64,000 nt of DNA from Paenibacillus rhizovicinus (GCF_010365285.1 NZ_CP048286.1:5816001-5880000); one strand, 5' to 3'; shown: positions 52,713-61,872, counted from the first letter of the stretch. Program-made: numbers and translations. Notes: generated by a model not told the origin, from the letters alone.

Positions 52713-52750
52713 CGACAGAGGTGGAGTATTCCGCCTCTTCTTGACTGTCG
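52713..52750 (+). terminator. stem-loop between pstS2 and pstC2
   Basis: CGACAG ... CTGTCG forms the base and GAGGTGGA/TCCGCCTC the upper stem. No T run follows. It occupies the same position as the stem-loop between pstS1 and pstC1, so both operons may keep PstS mRNA above transporter mRNA. Confidence 0.6.
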
Positions 52751-52786
52751 CCCGACCATGTTAGTACTGAAGGAGAGATGGAACAA

Positions 52787-53722
52787 ATGGAGCAGCCCGC
52801 TGCGCATGATCAGTCCCGCATACAACCTAGAACAAATCATAAATTAGTTAAGCCGCATATTATGGAAGAATGGGTAGGGAAAGTGTTTACGACATTGTGC
52901 ATTATCGTGCTTGTCGTCACAATCGCCGCCATTGTCTATTTTGTATCTTCCCACGGTTTGGCTACGTTTATTACGGACGGCGTTAGCCTCGGCGGGCTGC
53001 TCAGCGGACTCAAATGGGATCCGGAAGGCGAAATTCCGTTGTACGGCGCATTGCCTTTCATCTTCGGCTCTTTCAGTACGTCCTTGCTCGCGGCAATCAT
53101 TGCTGCGCCGCTCGGCTGCTGCGCCGCGGTCTTCATGACGCAAATCATGCCGGGTCTCGGCAAGCGCGTGCTGCAGCCGGTAATCGAGCTGCTTGCAGGC
53201 ATCCCGTCCGTCGTCTTCGGTTTTGTCGGCTTGAGCATCGTCGTGCCGTTCCTGCGCTCCGTCTTCCCTGGACAAGGGATCGGGATCGCGGCCGGAGCCA
53301 TCGTGCTTTCGTTCATGATTTTGCCGACGATTACGACCATTGCGACCGATGCGCTGTCCAACTTGCAGCGCGGTTTGAAAGAAGGCTCGTTCGCGCTCGG
53401 CGCAACTCGCTGGCAGACGATTTACCGTCTCGTCATTCCGACTACGCTGCCTTCCTTGTTGACGGGCGTCGTGCTCGGCATGTCCCGCGCGTTCGGCGAA
53501 GCGCTCGCCGTGCAAATGGTTATCGGCAATGCGCCGCACATTCCGCATTCCTTGTTCGAATCCGCTTCGACTTTAACCAGCGTCATTACGCTGGACATGG
53601 GCAACACGGTCACGGGCTCCACGCATAATAACGCACTATGGTCGCTGGCGCTGATTCTGCTTGCGATGACATTCGTCTTCGTCTTTATCGTCAGATTTCT
53701 GGAAAGGAGGAATAACCGATGA
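52787..53722 (+). CDS. pstC: phosphate ABC transporter permease PstC (copy 2)
   Basis: A 311-residue permease with six helices and PstC signatures (LAGIPSVVFGFVGLS, GSFALGATRWQT, RAFGEALAVQMVIGNA). I chose ATG 52787, 11 bases after AGGAG, over ATG 52778, which lies only two bases from it. Overlaps pstA2 by ATGA. Clearly diverged from copy 1 at 45756. Confidence 0.92.
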   Translation: MEQPAAHDQSRIQPRTNHKLVKPHIMEEWVGKVFTTLCIIVLVVTIAAIVYFVSSHGLATFITDGVSLGGLLSGLKWDPEGEIPLYGALPFIFGSFSTSLLAAIIAAPLGCCAAVFMTQIMPGLGKRVLQPVIELLAGIPSVVFGFVGLSIVVPFLRSVFPGQGIGIAAGAIVLSFMILPTITTIATDALSNLQRGLKEGSFALGATRWQTIYRLVIPTTLPSLLTGVVLGMSRAFGEALAVQMVIGNAPHIPHSLFESASTLTSVITLDMGNTVTGSTHNNALWSLALILLAMTFVFVFIVRFLERRNNR

Positions 53723-54606
53723 GCGCCAAAACCGCAGATCGTATCGCAACAGCCGTCATAATAGCCGTATCCGCACTTATTGTACTTCTGCTGGCGGGCT
53801 TGCTCGGTTATATCCTCTTCCGCGGCTTGCCGCATATTAGTTTTCACTTCTTGACTTCCGGTCCGCAAACGATCAAAGCCGGAGGCGGCATTGGGCCGCA
53901 GCTGTTCAACTCCTTGTTCTTGCTGGTATTGACATTGATTATTACGATCCCGCTCGGCCTTGGCGCCGGCATCTACATGAGCGAATACGCGAAGCCGGGC
54001 AAGCTGACGGATTCCATTCGCCTTATTGTCGAAGTATTGTCTTCATTCCCATCCATCGTAGTCGGTTTGTTCGGTTTGCTCGTAATCGTCAATGTATTCG
54101 GCCTCGGCTTCTCGCTATTCTCCGGCGCCCTGGCGTTGACGGTATTCAATCTGCCCCTGATGGTGCGGATTACCGAGCAGGCGCTGAAAGGCGTTCCGCG
54201 CGAACAGAAGGAAGCAAGCCTTGCGCTTGGCCTCTCGCGCTGGAAAACGATCACTTCCGTCATGCTGCCGATCGCAATGCCGGCTATCGTGACGGGCACC
54301 ATTCTCGCTTCCGGCCGCGTATTCGGCGAAGCGGCGGCGCTGCTGTTCACCGCGGGCATGAGCTCGCCAAGACTTGATTTTACGAACTGGAATCCGCTTA
54401 GTCCGTTCTCGCCATTGAATCCATTCCGTCCAGCCGAGACGCTGGCGGTTCATATTTGGAAGATCAACAGCGAAGGCTTGGCGCCTGACGCCTCGCAAAT
54501 CGCAGCCGGCGCATCGGCCGTGCTCATTATTATGGTGCTGATCTTCAACTTCTCGGCAAGATGGTTCGGCAGATTTTTACACCGCAGATTTACGGCGACC
54601 AAATAG
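53719..54606 (+). CDS. pstA: phosphate ABC transporter permease PstA (copy 2)
   Basis: A 295-residue permease starting at the pstC2 stop (ATGA). It has a GIGPQLFNSLFLLVL segment, EVLSSFPSIVVGLFG, EASLALGLSRWKT and GRVFGEAAALLFTAG, with six hydrophobic stretches. Unlike copy 1 it is followed directly, after 16 bp, by pstB2. Confidence 0.93.
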   Translation: MSAKTADRIATAVIIAVSALIVLLLAGLLGYILFRGLPHISFHFLTSGPQTIKAGGGIGPQLFNSLFLLVLTLIITIPLGLGAGIYMSEYAKPGKLTDSIRLIVEVLSSFPSIVVGLFGLLVIVNVFGLGFSLFSGALALTVFNLPLMVRITEQALKGVPREQKEASLALGLSRWKTITSVMLPIAMPAIVTGTILASGRVFGEAAALLFTAGMSSPRLDFTNWNPLSPFSPLNPFRPAETLAVHIWKINSEGLAPDASQIAAGASAVLIIMVLIFNFSARWFGRFLHRRFTATK

Positions 54607-54622
54607 GGGAGAGTGAACAAGC

Positions 54623-55381
54623 ATGCAAGCAACTGGACTATCAGCCCAAAACCTGAGTGTTTTCTATGGCGAAAAGGAAGCGATCAAGAGCGTGTCGCTT
54701 GAATTCGCGCCCCGTGAGGTGACCGCGTTAATCGGACCGTCCGGCTGCGGGAAATCGACTTTCCTGCGCAGTCTGAACCGGATGAACGATACGATCGGCG
54801 GCGTACGCACAAAAGGGGAAATATGGATCGACGGCGAAAACATTAATGACCCCAGCGTCGATGTCGTCCTGCTTCGGCAGAAGATCGGCATGGTGTGGCA
54901 GCGTCCGAATCCTTTCCATAAATCCATCTACGAGAATATTGCGTTCGGTCCGCGCTACCACGGCATTCGCAAGAAGAAGCAGCTGGATGAAATCGTTGAA
55001 GAATGCCTGCGGAAGTCCGCGTTGTGGGAAGAGACGAAAGACCGTCTGCACTCCTCGGCGCTGGCGCTCTCCGGCGGTCAGCAGCAGCGGCTTTGCATCG
55101 CGCGTTCCATCGCGGTTAAACCGAAAGTCATTCTCATGGATGAACCGGCCTCGGCGCTCGATCCCGTCTCGACGGCTAAAGTCGAAGAGCTGGTTGCGGA
55201 ACTCAAGAAGGACTTCAGCATCATCATCGTTACGCATAACATGCATCAGGCGGCACGCGTATCGGACAAAACGGCTTTCTTCTACATGGGCAAAGTCGTG
55301 GAATACGATCAGACCGACAAAATCTTTACCAATCCTTCCGAGAAAGCGACGGACGACTACATTTCCGGCCGATTCGGATAA
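54623..55381 (+). CDS. pstB: phosphate ABC transporter ATPase PstB (copy 2)
   Basis: A 252-residue ATPase with Walker [28 protein letters not shown], signature [14 protein letters not shown] and Walker [21 protein letters not shown] precedes ATG. The residue after the Q loop (VWQRPNPF) and Walker B differ from PstB1, showing that the two operons are old paralogues and not a recent duplication. Confidence 0.95.
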   Translation: MQATGLSAQNLSVFYGEKEAIKSVSLEFAPREVTALIGPSGCGKSTFLRSLNRMNDTIGGVRTKGEIWIDGENINDPSVDVVLLRQKIGMVWQRPNPFHKSIYENIAFGPRYHGIRKKKQLDEIVEECLRKSALWEETKDRLHSSALALSGGQQQRLCIARSIAVKPKVILMDEPASALDPVSTAKVEELVAELKKDFSIIIVTHNMHQAARVSDKTAFFYMGKVVEYDQTDKIFTNPSEKATDDYISGRFG

Positions 55382-55401
55382 CCTGACAGGAGGCGCCGCG
55401 A

Positions 55402-56061
55402 ATGATCAGAAGGAAAGAGCTCGACGACGGCTTGGATCAATTGAAAGAGAAGCTGGTCGAGATGGGTACGCGCGTGGAGAAAGTATTGGGCGATGCCATG
55501 CGCGCTTTGGAACAACTGGACACGATCTCGGCAAGACGGATCATCGCGGACGATTTCAGGTTGAATCAAATCGAGGAAAGCATCGATTTCATCGGAGCCC
55601 GGATCATCGCGACGCAGCAGCCGGTAGCGAAGGATCTTCGGCGCATTCTCGTAGCGTTCAAGATGGCCAACGATCTGGAGCGGATGGGCGATCTGGCGGT
55701 TGATATCGCCAAGGTCGTCGTGCGCCTGGATGGCCAAACGCTCGTGAAGCCATTGGTCGATCTGCCGCAGATGGCAGAGATTTCGCAGCAAATGATTCGC
55801 GAGTCCATCCAGTCTTACGTGCAGGAGAACGTGCAATTGGCGTACAAGATGGCGCAGGACGACGATCAAGTCGACGCGCTGTTCGGACAAGTCATCCGCG
55901 ACCTGTACGGCGTCATGATGGAGAATCCGCGGACAATCACGCAGGCAGGTCTGATCACTTTCGTCGGCCGGTACATCGAACGGATCGCCGACCACGCAAC
56001 GAACATCGGAGAGAGCGTCGTCTATCTCGTGACGGGCAAGCGTCCGGACTTGAATGCATAA
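55402..56061 (+). CDS. phoU: phosphate transport regulator PhoU (copy 2)
   Basis: A 219-residue PhoU with the same two metal-binding repeats (DLERMGDLAVDIAKV, RYIERIADHATNIGE) as copy 1 and similar overall sequence. AGGAGGCG precedes ATG 55402, 20 bp after pstB2. It closes the second transport operon. The next gene has a separate Pho box. Confidence 0.94.
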   Translation: MIRRKELDDGLDQLKEKLVEMGTRVEKVLGDAMRALEQLDTISARRIIADDFRLNQIEESIDFIGARIIATQQPVAKDLRRILVAFKMANDLERMGDLAVDIAKVVVRLDGQTLVKPLVDLPQMAEISQQMIRESIQSYVQENVQLAYKMAQDDDQVDALFGQVIRDLYGVMMENPRTITQAGLITFVGRYIERIADHATNIGESVVYLVTGKRPDLNA

Positions 56062-56123
56062 CGTTAGGAGAGAGCCGGGTGCCCAATAGCGCTTGGTTTT
56101 TTTTTGCGAAGGGGATGCAATTT

Positions 56124-56177
56124 TTTACATCATTTTAACAAGAGTACAATGTTCTCTTCACAATCGCCCCCTACAAT
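56124..56177 (+). promoter_or_regulatory. Pho-box promoter 5 (CBS-GGDEF/EAL operon)
   Basis: TTTACA (56124), TTAACA (56135) and TTCACA (56157), with a weak in-phase hexamer at 56146, keep an 11-bp period. TACAAT (56172-56177) is 15 bp after the last box start. It lies inside what a longer reading frame would call coding, which decides the start of the next gene. Confidence 0.72.
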
Positions 56178-56223
56178 AGCCCTATACGCTAGTCAAAACG
56201 ACTTAAGCCTAAGAGGGATTCCT

Positions 56224-57810
56224 GTGGACGAAATTGGTTATGGACTATTGGACCGTACAATGATAAATCGATTGACAGAGCAATGGCATTATGGCGGCAT
56301 CGGCGTCATTATCGTGCATGTGCAAGGTCATCCTTCGGCTTCCGTGCACGAGGTCATGCTGGATTGGATGAAGGATCAGCGGCGGGTCGCATGGCGGTAC
56401 AGGATGGAGAACGATTTCTATTATTTCCTGCAGCGGGGCAAGTCGGAGGAGCAGCTGGAGAAGCTGACTAAACGCGCGGTAGAAGGATTACGTGAACGGC
56501 TGAGGCGCGTGTACGTGAAGGAGGAAGCGGTCAAGCAGCGGAGCGAGCGGCGAGCCGTCACTGAATTTGCGATCGGATTTGCGCTTGCTTTTCCGTCCGG
56601 CATCGGTCGTTCGGCCGAAGCAACCGTCTATAATGCCATCAAAGAAGCATTGTCGGCCGTGATGCGGTATCGGTTTCGACAAGAGCATGCATTCGCGGCG
56701 CACGAACAAACGGCTGCGACGGATGAGGGCCTGTTAGGCGGACCGCCGCTCCATGAGATGCAGAACCCGGGTTCGGATGCCTTGAGCGATCATCGATTGC
56801 CCCCGCAAGCGGATCGGATCCAGCATGGCAGGCAGTCGCCTTTTCCGATCGGGGCGTTGGCGAAGTCGATTCCGACCTTCTATCCGGACGCGATCGTATC
56901 CGACCTCGCGCGGATGTTCGAGTCGAATCAGCATGTGCAAGGGGCGGTCATCGCAAGCGAGGGGCGGCCGCTCGGACTGGTCATGAAGGAAAACATGAAT
57001 CAGCTGCTTGCCGGGCAATTCGGACTCCCGCTCTATTGGAACCGCCCCATCGCCAAAATCATGGACGAAGAGGCGCTGGTGGTCGATGCGAGCTGGCCGG
57101 TGGAGCAGGTCGCCCAGATGGCGATGGCGCGGGATATTTCCCGGCTGTACCATGTCGTTATCATTACGCGCGACGAGAAGCTGATCGGGGCGGCTTCCAT
57201 ACGCTCGATTCTGGAATGCCTCACCCAGCTGCGGACGGAAGAAGCGCGGACGGCTAACCCGCTCACCGGCCTGCCCGGCAATGCGGTCATACAGCGAGAG
57301 CTGCAGCGGCGTATCGACGCCGGGCGGCCGTTCGCGATCGTGTATGCCGATCTGGATTATTTTAAATGGTTCAACGATTGTTTCGGGTTCAGTCAAGGGG
57401 ATGAGTTAATCCGTTATCTGGCCGCGGTTCTGCAGCATGCGCAGGGACTCGCGGGCAGCAAGGACGATTTTGTCGGCCATATCGGCGGCGACGATTTCAT
57501 CCTTCTATCGGATGTTGAGGATGCAGCGAAGCTTTGCCGGCTAATGATTGCCCGCTTTGATGGCGGCGTTCAAGCCTACTACGGCGGCGCCGAGCTGCCC
57601 GTCGTCACGGACCGGAGCGGCAACCCGGCGGTACAGGAAGGCGTGACCTTATCGTTGTCATTGCTGTTGTGGGATGGCTTGGAGCCGATAACGACCGCGA
57701 AGATTTCTCAGGCGGCGGCACGATTGAAGAAGCAGGCCAAATCGATCAGCGGGAGCACCTATGTGTCAGGCAATGTATACGAGAAGCATCTGGGAGAGGG
57801 AAAAACGTGA
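56224..57810 (+). CDS. CBS-pair/GGDEF(GGDDF) cyclic-di-GMP protein
   Basis: A 528-residue soluble protein. Residues ~24-142 are a degenerate GGDEF-like module, ~215-335 a CBS pair (PLGLVMK 249-255, LYHVVIITRDEKLIG) and ~345-510 a GGDEF domain (NPLTGLPGN, VYADLDYFKWFND, GHIGGDDF at 419-425). The signature is GGDDF, not GGDEF, so cyclase activity is uncertain. The GTG at 56224 is taken as start: AAGAGGGAT precedes it and the Pho promoter lies at 56124-56177, upstream of it. It is coupled by GTGA to the EAL gene. AMP/ATP sensing by the CBS pair is plausible. Confidence 0.85.
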   Translation: MDEIGYGLLDRTMINRLTEQWHYGGIGVIIVHVQGHPSASVHEVMLDWMKDQRRVAWRYRMENDFYYFLQRGKSEEQLEKLTKRAVEGLRERLRRVYVKEEAVKQRSERRAVTEFAIGFALAFPSGIGRSAEATVYNAIKEALSAVMRYRFRQEHAFAAHEQTAATDEGLLGGPPLHEMQNPGSDALSDHRLPPQADRIQHGRQSPFPIGALAKSIPTFYPDAIVSDLARMFESNQHVQGAVIASEGRPLGLVMKENMNQLLAGQFGLPLYWNRPIAKIMDEEALVVDASWPVEQVAQMAMARDISRLYHVVIITRDEKLIGAASIRSILECLTQLRTEEARTANPLTGLPGNAVIQRELQRRIDAGRPFAIVYADLDYFKWFNDCFGFSQGDELIRYLAAVLQHAQGLAGSKDDFVGHIGGDDFILLSDVEDAAKLCRLMIARFDGGVQAYYGGAELPVVTDRSGNPAVQEGVTLSLSLLLWDGLEPITTAKISQAAARLKKQAKSISGSTYVSGNVYEKHLGEGKT

Positions 57811-58979
57811 ACGTTAGCAGAAACAGCGACAGCATGGGCATCATCTACTTCGCCTGGCATGGCAAAGCACAGGAGAAGGCCGAAATTAAAGGCAGGCTGC
57901 GGGCGGATTGGCGGCGATTTGCCGAGAAGGTGCTTGACGAGGACAACGTGAGCGGATTGAACGGGGTATCCCGGCTGTGGATGCGGGACGATCTGTTCGT
58001 TTGTTTCGCGCTGCCGCAGGAGCGTCTGGACAGGCAGGAAGAGCGGCTGCTCGAGATCGGGAACGACCTGCAATTGGATTGGGAGCCTCGGTTCATGAAT
58101 GCCGCTTTCGGCGGACATGTGCCCGAGCTGCGCCTGCATGCCGGCGTTTCTTTTCTTGACGGCGGCATTGCCTCCGAAGAAGAGCGGCTCTATGACGGTA
58201 TCAAACGCGCCATCGTGCATGGCCAATCCACCGACGCGGCGGAACGGAGCCTGAAGCGGCGGGCACTCGACCATATCTTGGAAGAACGCCTCATTCAACC
58301 TGTCTACCAGCCGATTATGGCGATACAGCCCGATATGGAAGCGCTTTTCGGGTATGAGGCCTTGTCCCGGCTGCCCGGCAGCCGCTGGTTCGACGGTCCG
58401 CTCGGCCTTTTCAATTTCGCCAACGAAGAAGGGCTGACATACGCGCTCGACCGGCTTGCCCGCGAGAAGGCGATCGAGGGCTGCGCGGGACTTGCGAACG
58501 GACGCAAGCTGTTCATCAACATTACGGCCAAAATCATGAACGATCCGACGTTCTCGCCCGGTCAAACGCTTCTCCTGCTGCAAAAGTACGGCCTGTCGCC
58601 GCATCATGTCGTGTTCGAAATCACGGAGCGGACCTCCATTGAGGATTTCGATGCGGCGAAGCGGATTCTTCAGCATTATCGCAATCAAGGCTATCAGATC
58701 GCTATCGATGACGCTGGCGCGGGCTATTCGTCGCTGCAGTCGATCGTCGAGCTGCAGCCGGACTTTATCAAGATCGACCGCTCCTTGATACGCGGCATTC
58801 ATCTCGACCGGATGAAGGGACATCTCGTGCAGACGTTCGCGGATCTGGCGGCGAAGATGGACATTAAGCTGATCGCCGAAGGTATAGAGGAAGTGGAGGA
58901 ACTGAAGTATATACGGGCGCTTGGCGTCCAATATGCGCAAGGCTTCCTGCTCGGCAGGCCCGCGCCGTACATCGTCTAA
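57807..58979 (+). CDS. EAL-domain cyclic-di-GMP phosphodiesterase
   Basis: A 390-residue soluble protein. Residues ~8-140 repeat the degenerate GGDEF-like module of the upstream protein. The EAL domain (~150-388) has E184-A-L, LFINITAKI, FEITERTS, DDAGAGYSS, the lysine of IKIDRSLI and AEGIEE, so the metal-binding residues look complete and it should hydrolyse cyclic-di-GMP. The GTG start at 57807 overlaps the upstream stop, and GAGAGGG precedes it. The two genes look like a split version of the EAL-CBS-GGDEF type of protein. Confidence 0.88.
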   Translation: MNVSRNSDSMGIIYFAWHGKAQEKAEIKGRLRADWRRFAEKVLDEDNVSGLNGVSRLWMRDDLFVCFALPQERLDRQEERLLEIGNDLQLDWEPRFMNAAFGGHVPELRLHAGVSFLDGGIASEEERLYDGIKRAIVHGQSTDAAERSLKRRALDHILEERLIQPVYQPIMAIQPDMEALFGYEALSRLPGSRWFDGPLGLFNFANEEGLTYALDRLAREKAIEGCAGLANGRKLFINITAKIMNDPTFSPGQTLLLLQKYGLSPHHVVFEITERTSIEDFDAAKRILQHYRNQGYQIAIDDAGAGYSSLQSIVELQPDFIKIDRSLIRGIHLDRMKGHLVQTFADLAAKMDIKLIAEGIEEVEELKYIRALGVQYAQGFLLGRPAPYIV

Positions 58980-59143
58980 CCGCTTCAAGACATTATGCCA
59001 TGCTGCGTCCTCCTGAACTGTGCAAGCTTTTCCGATCATTCCGCTTGGCGGCATACGCCGCTTAGGCGGGATTCATTGGGAAAGCTTGTTCGCTTTGTGG
59101 TATTATAGGCACTAGGAAACTAAAGGTGAGGTGTGCCTTTTCG

Positions 59144-61807
59144 ATGGATAAATGGGTGTTGATTGATGGAAACAGTATCATCTATAGGGCGTTCTTCGCC
59201 ATGCCTCCGCTGACGAACTCGGCAGGGCTGCATACGAATGCCGTCTACGGCTTCACGACGATGCTGCTGAAGCTGCTGGAAGAGGAGAAACCGACGCATA
59301 TGCTCGTCGCGTTCGACGCCGGCAAAGTGACGTTCCGTCACGAAGGTTATGAAGCGTACAAGGGCGGACGGGAGAAGACGCCGTCCGAGCTGTCGGAGCA
59401 GTTCCCCGTGCTGAAGGAACTCTTGCAGGCGTTCGGCATTGCGCAGTATGAGCTGTCCGGCTACGAAGCCGACGATATTATCGGCACGCTTAGCCGCCTC
59501 GCGGACGAGCAGGGCGTGGAGACGGTCGTCGTTTCCGGCGACAAGGACATGCTCCAGCTGGCATCCGATCACGTCACGATCGCGCTGACGCGTAAAGGCG
59601 TGAGCGAGGTCGAACGGTACGATCCGGCTGAGATCAAGGAGAAATACGGCCTGACGCCGCTGCAGATCATCGATCTCAAAGGACTGATGGGCGACACGTC
59701 CGATAATATTCCGGGCATTCCGGGCGTCGGCGAGAAGACCGCGCTCAAGCTGCTCCATGAGTACGACTCCGTTGAAGGCGTGCTTGCGAATACGGCCGAC
59801 CTGAAAGGCAAGATGAAAGAGAAGGTCGAGACGCATCAGGACAGCGCGGTCATGAGCAAGCGGCTTGCAACGATCTTCCGTGAAGTGCCGCTCGAGAAGA
59901 GTACCGATGAGCTGGCTTACGGCGGTTATGATGCGCAAACGCTGGCCGATATGTTCCGCAAACTGGAGTTCAAGTCGCTGATCGAACGAATGGCGCTTCC
60001 GGAAGCGGGCGGCGGCGCGGATGCAGGCGTCCCGGCTGAAGCTCCGACGTACGAAGTGGTATCCGCCGCTTCGCTCGGCAAGGCGGAGCTGGCGTCGCTG
60101 CTGGCTTCGTCAGAGAGCGTCTACATTGAAACGATCGGGGATAATCCTCATCAAGCGAGATTGATCGGGCTCGCGATCGCGAACGGCGAACGGATCGCCG
60201 TGCTGACGTACGACGATTTGATGGATCCCGCGCTGTCGGCGCCGGTCCGCAGCTGGCTGGAAGACGAGAAAGCGCCGAAACGCGGCTACGATTTGCACAA
60301 AGCGGAGCTTGCGCTGGGCTGGATCGGCATCTCGCTGCGCGGCATCGCGTTCGATGCGCTGCTCGCCGCTTACTTGCTGGATCCAACGGAGTCCAGCCAG
60401 ACGCTGGCGGCGCTCATTCAGCGCCATCGCCTGTCCGCCATTCAGACGGACGAAGCCGTCTACGGCAAGGGAGCGCGCCTCCAAGTACCCGAAGGCGAAG
60501 CGCTGGCCAATCATTTGGCAGCCAAGGCCGATGCGGTGCGCAGGCTGGTGCCGCTGCTGTCGGAGGAGCTGGAGAAAGGCAACATGACGAAGCTGAACGA
60601 CGAGCTGGAGCAGCCGCTTGCCGTCGTGCTCGCGGGCATGGAGAAGCAGGGCATCCAAGTGAATCCCGCCGTGCTGGAAGACCTCGGCGCCGAGCTGGAG
60701 AAGGGCATCACCCGGTACATGAGCGATATCTATACGCATGCGGGGATGGAATTCAACATCGGTTCGCCGAAGCAGCTGGGCGAGGTACTGTTTGAGAAGC
60801 TCGGCCTGCCGGTGATCAAGAAGACGAAGACCGGATACTCCACGGACGCCGAGGTGCTGGAGAAGCTGGAGCCTTACTCCGAGATCGTCAAGATGATTCT
60901 CCACTACCGGCAGCTGACGAAGCTCCAGTCCACTTACGTGGAAGGGCTGCTCAAGGAGATCCGCCGCGATACGGGCAAGGTTCACACGTACTACAGGCAG
61001 ACGATCGCGGCTACGGGACGGCTGTCGAGCCAATACCCGAACCTGCAGAACATTCCGATCCGGCTGGAGGAAGGCCGCCGCATCCGTAAGGCGTTCGTGC
61101 CGTCGGAGCCGGGCTGGAAGATCCTTGCCGCGGACTATTCGCAGATCGAGCTTCGCGTGCTCGCGCATATTTCCGGCGACGAGAAGATGAAGCAAGCGTT
61201 TATCGAAGACGCGGATATTCATACGAAGACCGCCATGGACGTCTTCGGCGTTACGGCCGAGAACGTGGACGCGAACATGCGCCGTCAGGCGAAGGCCGTC
61301 AATTTCGGCATCGTGTACGGCATCAGCGACTTCGGGCTGTCGAACAACCTCGGCATTACGCGCAAGGATGCGGCGAAGTTCATCGAGCAGTATTTTGCCG
61401 TATTCGAAGGGGTACGGACGTACATGGACACCATCGTGGCGCAGGCTCGGCAGGACGGGTACGTGACGACCTTGCTGGAGCGCCGCCGTTACTTGCCGGA
61501 GATCAAGGCATCGAATTTCAATCTTCGCTCGTTCGCGGAACGGACGGCGATGAACACGCCGATCCAAGGCACGGCCGCGGATATCATCAAGCTCGCCATG
61601 GTGAAGATGGACGCCGAGCTTCGCGAACGCGGACTGCGCAGCCGCATGCTGCTGCAGGTACACGATGAGCTCGTCTTCGAAGTGCCGGCCGATGAGCTGG
61701 AGCTGATGAAGACGCTCGTGCCCGAAGTCATGGAGAGCGCGATCGCGCTCGACGTGCCGCTCCGGGCGGATGTAAGTTACGGCGACAATTGGTACGAAGC
61801 GAAATAA
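59144..61807 (+). CDS. polA: DNA polymerase I
   Basis: An 887-residue repair polymerase. The 5'-3' exonuclease domain starts LIDGNSIIYRAFFAMPP and has SGYEADDIIGTL and GDTSDNIPGIPGVG. The middle domain keeps the 3'-5' exonuclease fold but lacks its acidic metal ligands, as in Bacillus. The polymerase domain has motif A DYSQIELRVLAHIS, motif B RRQAKAVNFGIVYG and motif C VHDELVFE. ATG at 59144 follows AAAGGTGAGG and gives the standard MDKWVLIDG start. It heads polA-mutM-ytaF-coaE, an order conserved in Bacillota. Confidence 0.96.
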   Translation: MDKWVLIDGNSIIYRAFFAMPPLTNSAGLHTNAVYGFTTMLLKLLEEEKPTHMLVAFDAGKVTFRHEGYEAYKGGREKTPSELSEQFPVLKELLQAFGIAQYELSGYEADDIIGTLSRLADEQGVETVVVSGDKDMLQLASDHVTIALTRKGVSEVERYDPAEIKEKYGLTPLQIIDLKGLMGDTSDNIPGIPGVGEKTALKLLHEYDSVEGVLANTADLKGKMKEKVETHQDSAVMSKRLATIFREVPLEKSTDELAYGGYDAQTLADMFRKLEFKSLIERMALPEAGGGADAGVPAEAPTYEVVSAASLGKAELASLLASSESVYIETIGDNPHQARLIGLAIANGERIAVLTYDDLMDPALSAPVRSWLEDEKAPKRGYDLHKAELALGWIGISLRGIAFDALLAAYLLDPTESSQTLAALIQRHRLSAIQTDEAVYGKGARLQVPEGEALANHLAAKADAVRRLVPLLSEELEKGNMTKLNDELEQPLAVVLAGMEKQGIQVNPAVLEDLGAELEKGITRYMSDIYTHAGMEFNIGSPKQLGEVLFEKLGLPVIKKTKTGYSTDAEVLEKLEPYSEIVKMILHYRQLTKLQSTYVEGLLKEIRRDTGKVHTYYRQTIAATGRLSSQYPNLQNIPIRLEEGRRIRKAFVPSEPGWKILAADYSQIELRVLAHISGDEKMKQAFIEDADIHTKTAMDVFGVTAENVDANMRRQAKAVNFGIVYGISDFGLSNNLGITRKDAAKFIEQYFAVFEGVRTYMDTIVAQARQDGYVTTLLERRRYLPEIKASNFNLRSFAERTAMNTPIQGTAADIIKLAMVKMDAELRERGLRSRMLLQVHDELVFEVPADELELMKTLVPEVMESAIALDVPLRADVSYGDNWYEAK

Positions 61808-61872
61808 GACTTTCCGGCGCTCATGTCGTATAATGGTGGTTGAATCATTGGCATGGGAGGGGAACTATTCGG

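Noticed and set aside
56104-56223. ATG at 56104 as start of the GGDEF protein
   Set aside because: The predicted PhoP boxes and -10 lie downstream of it; the GTG at 56224 has a ribosome site.
59976-60500. Damaged polA because the 3'-5' exonuclease residues are missing
   Set aside because: Loss of proofreading residues in the middle domain is normal for Bacillus-type DNA polymerase I.
60110-61663. 517-residue minus-strand ORF within polA
   Set aside because: polA motifs are intact on the plus strand; the antisense frame is Arg/His/Leu-rich with no recognisable domain.
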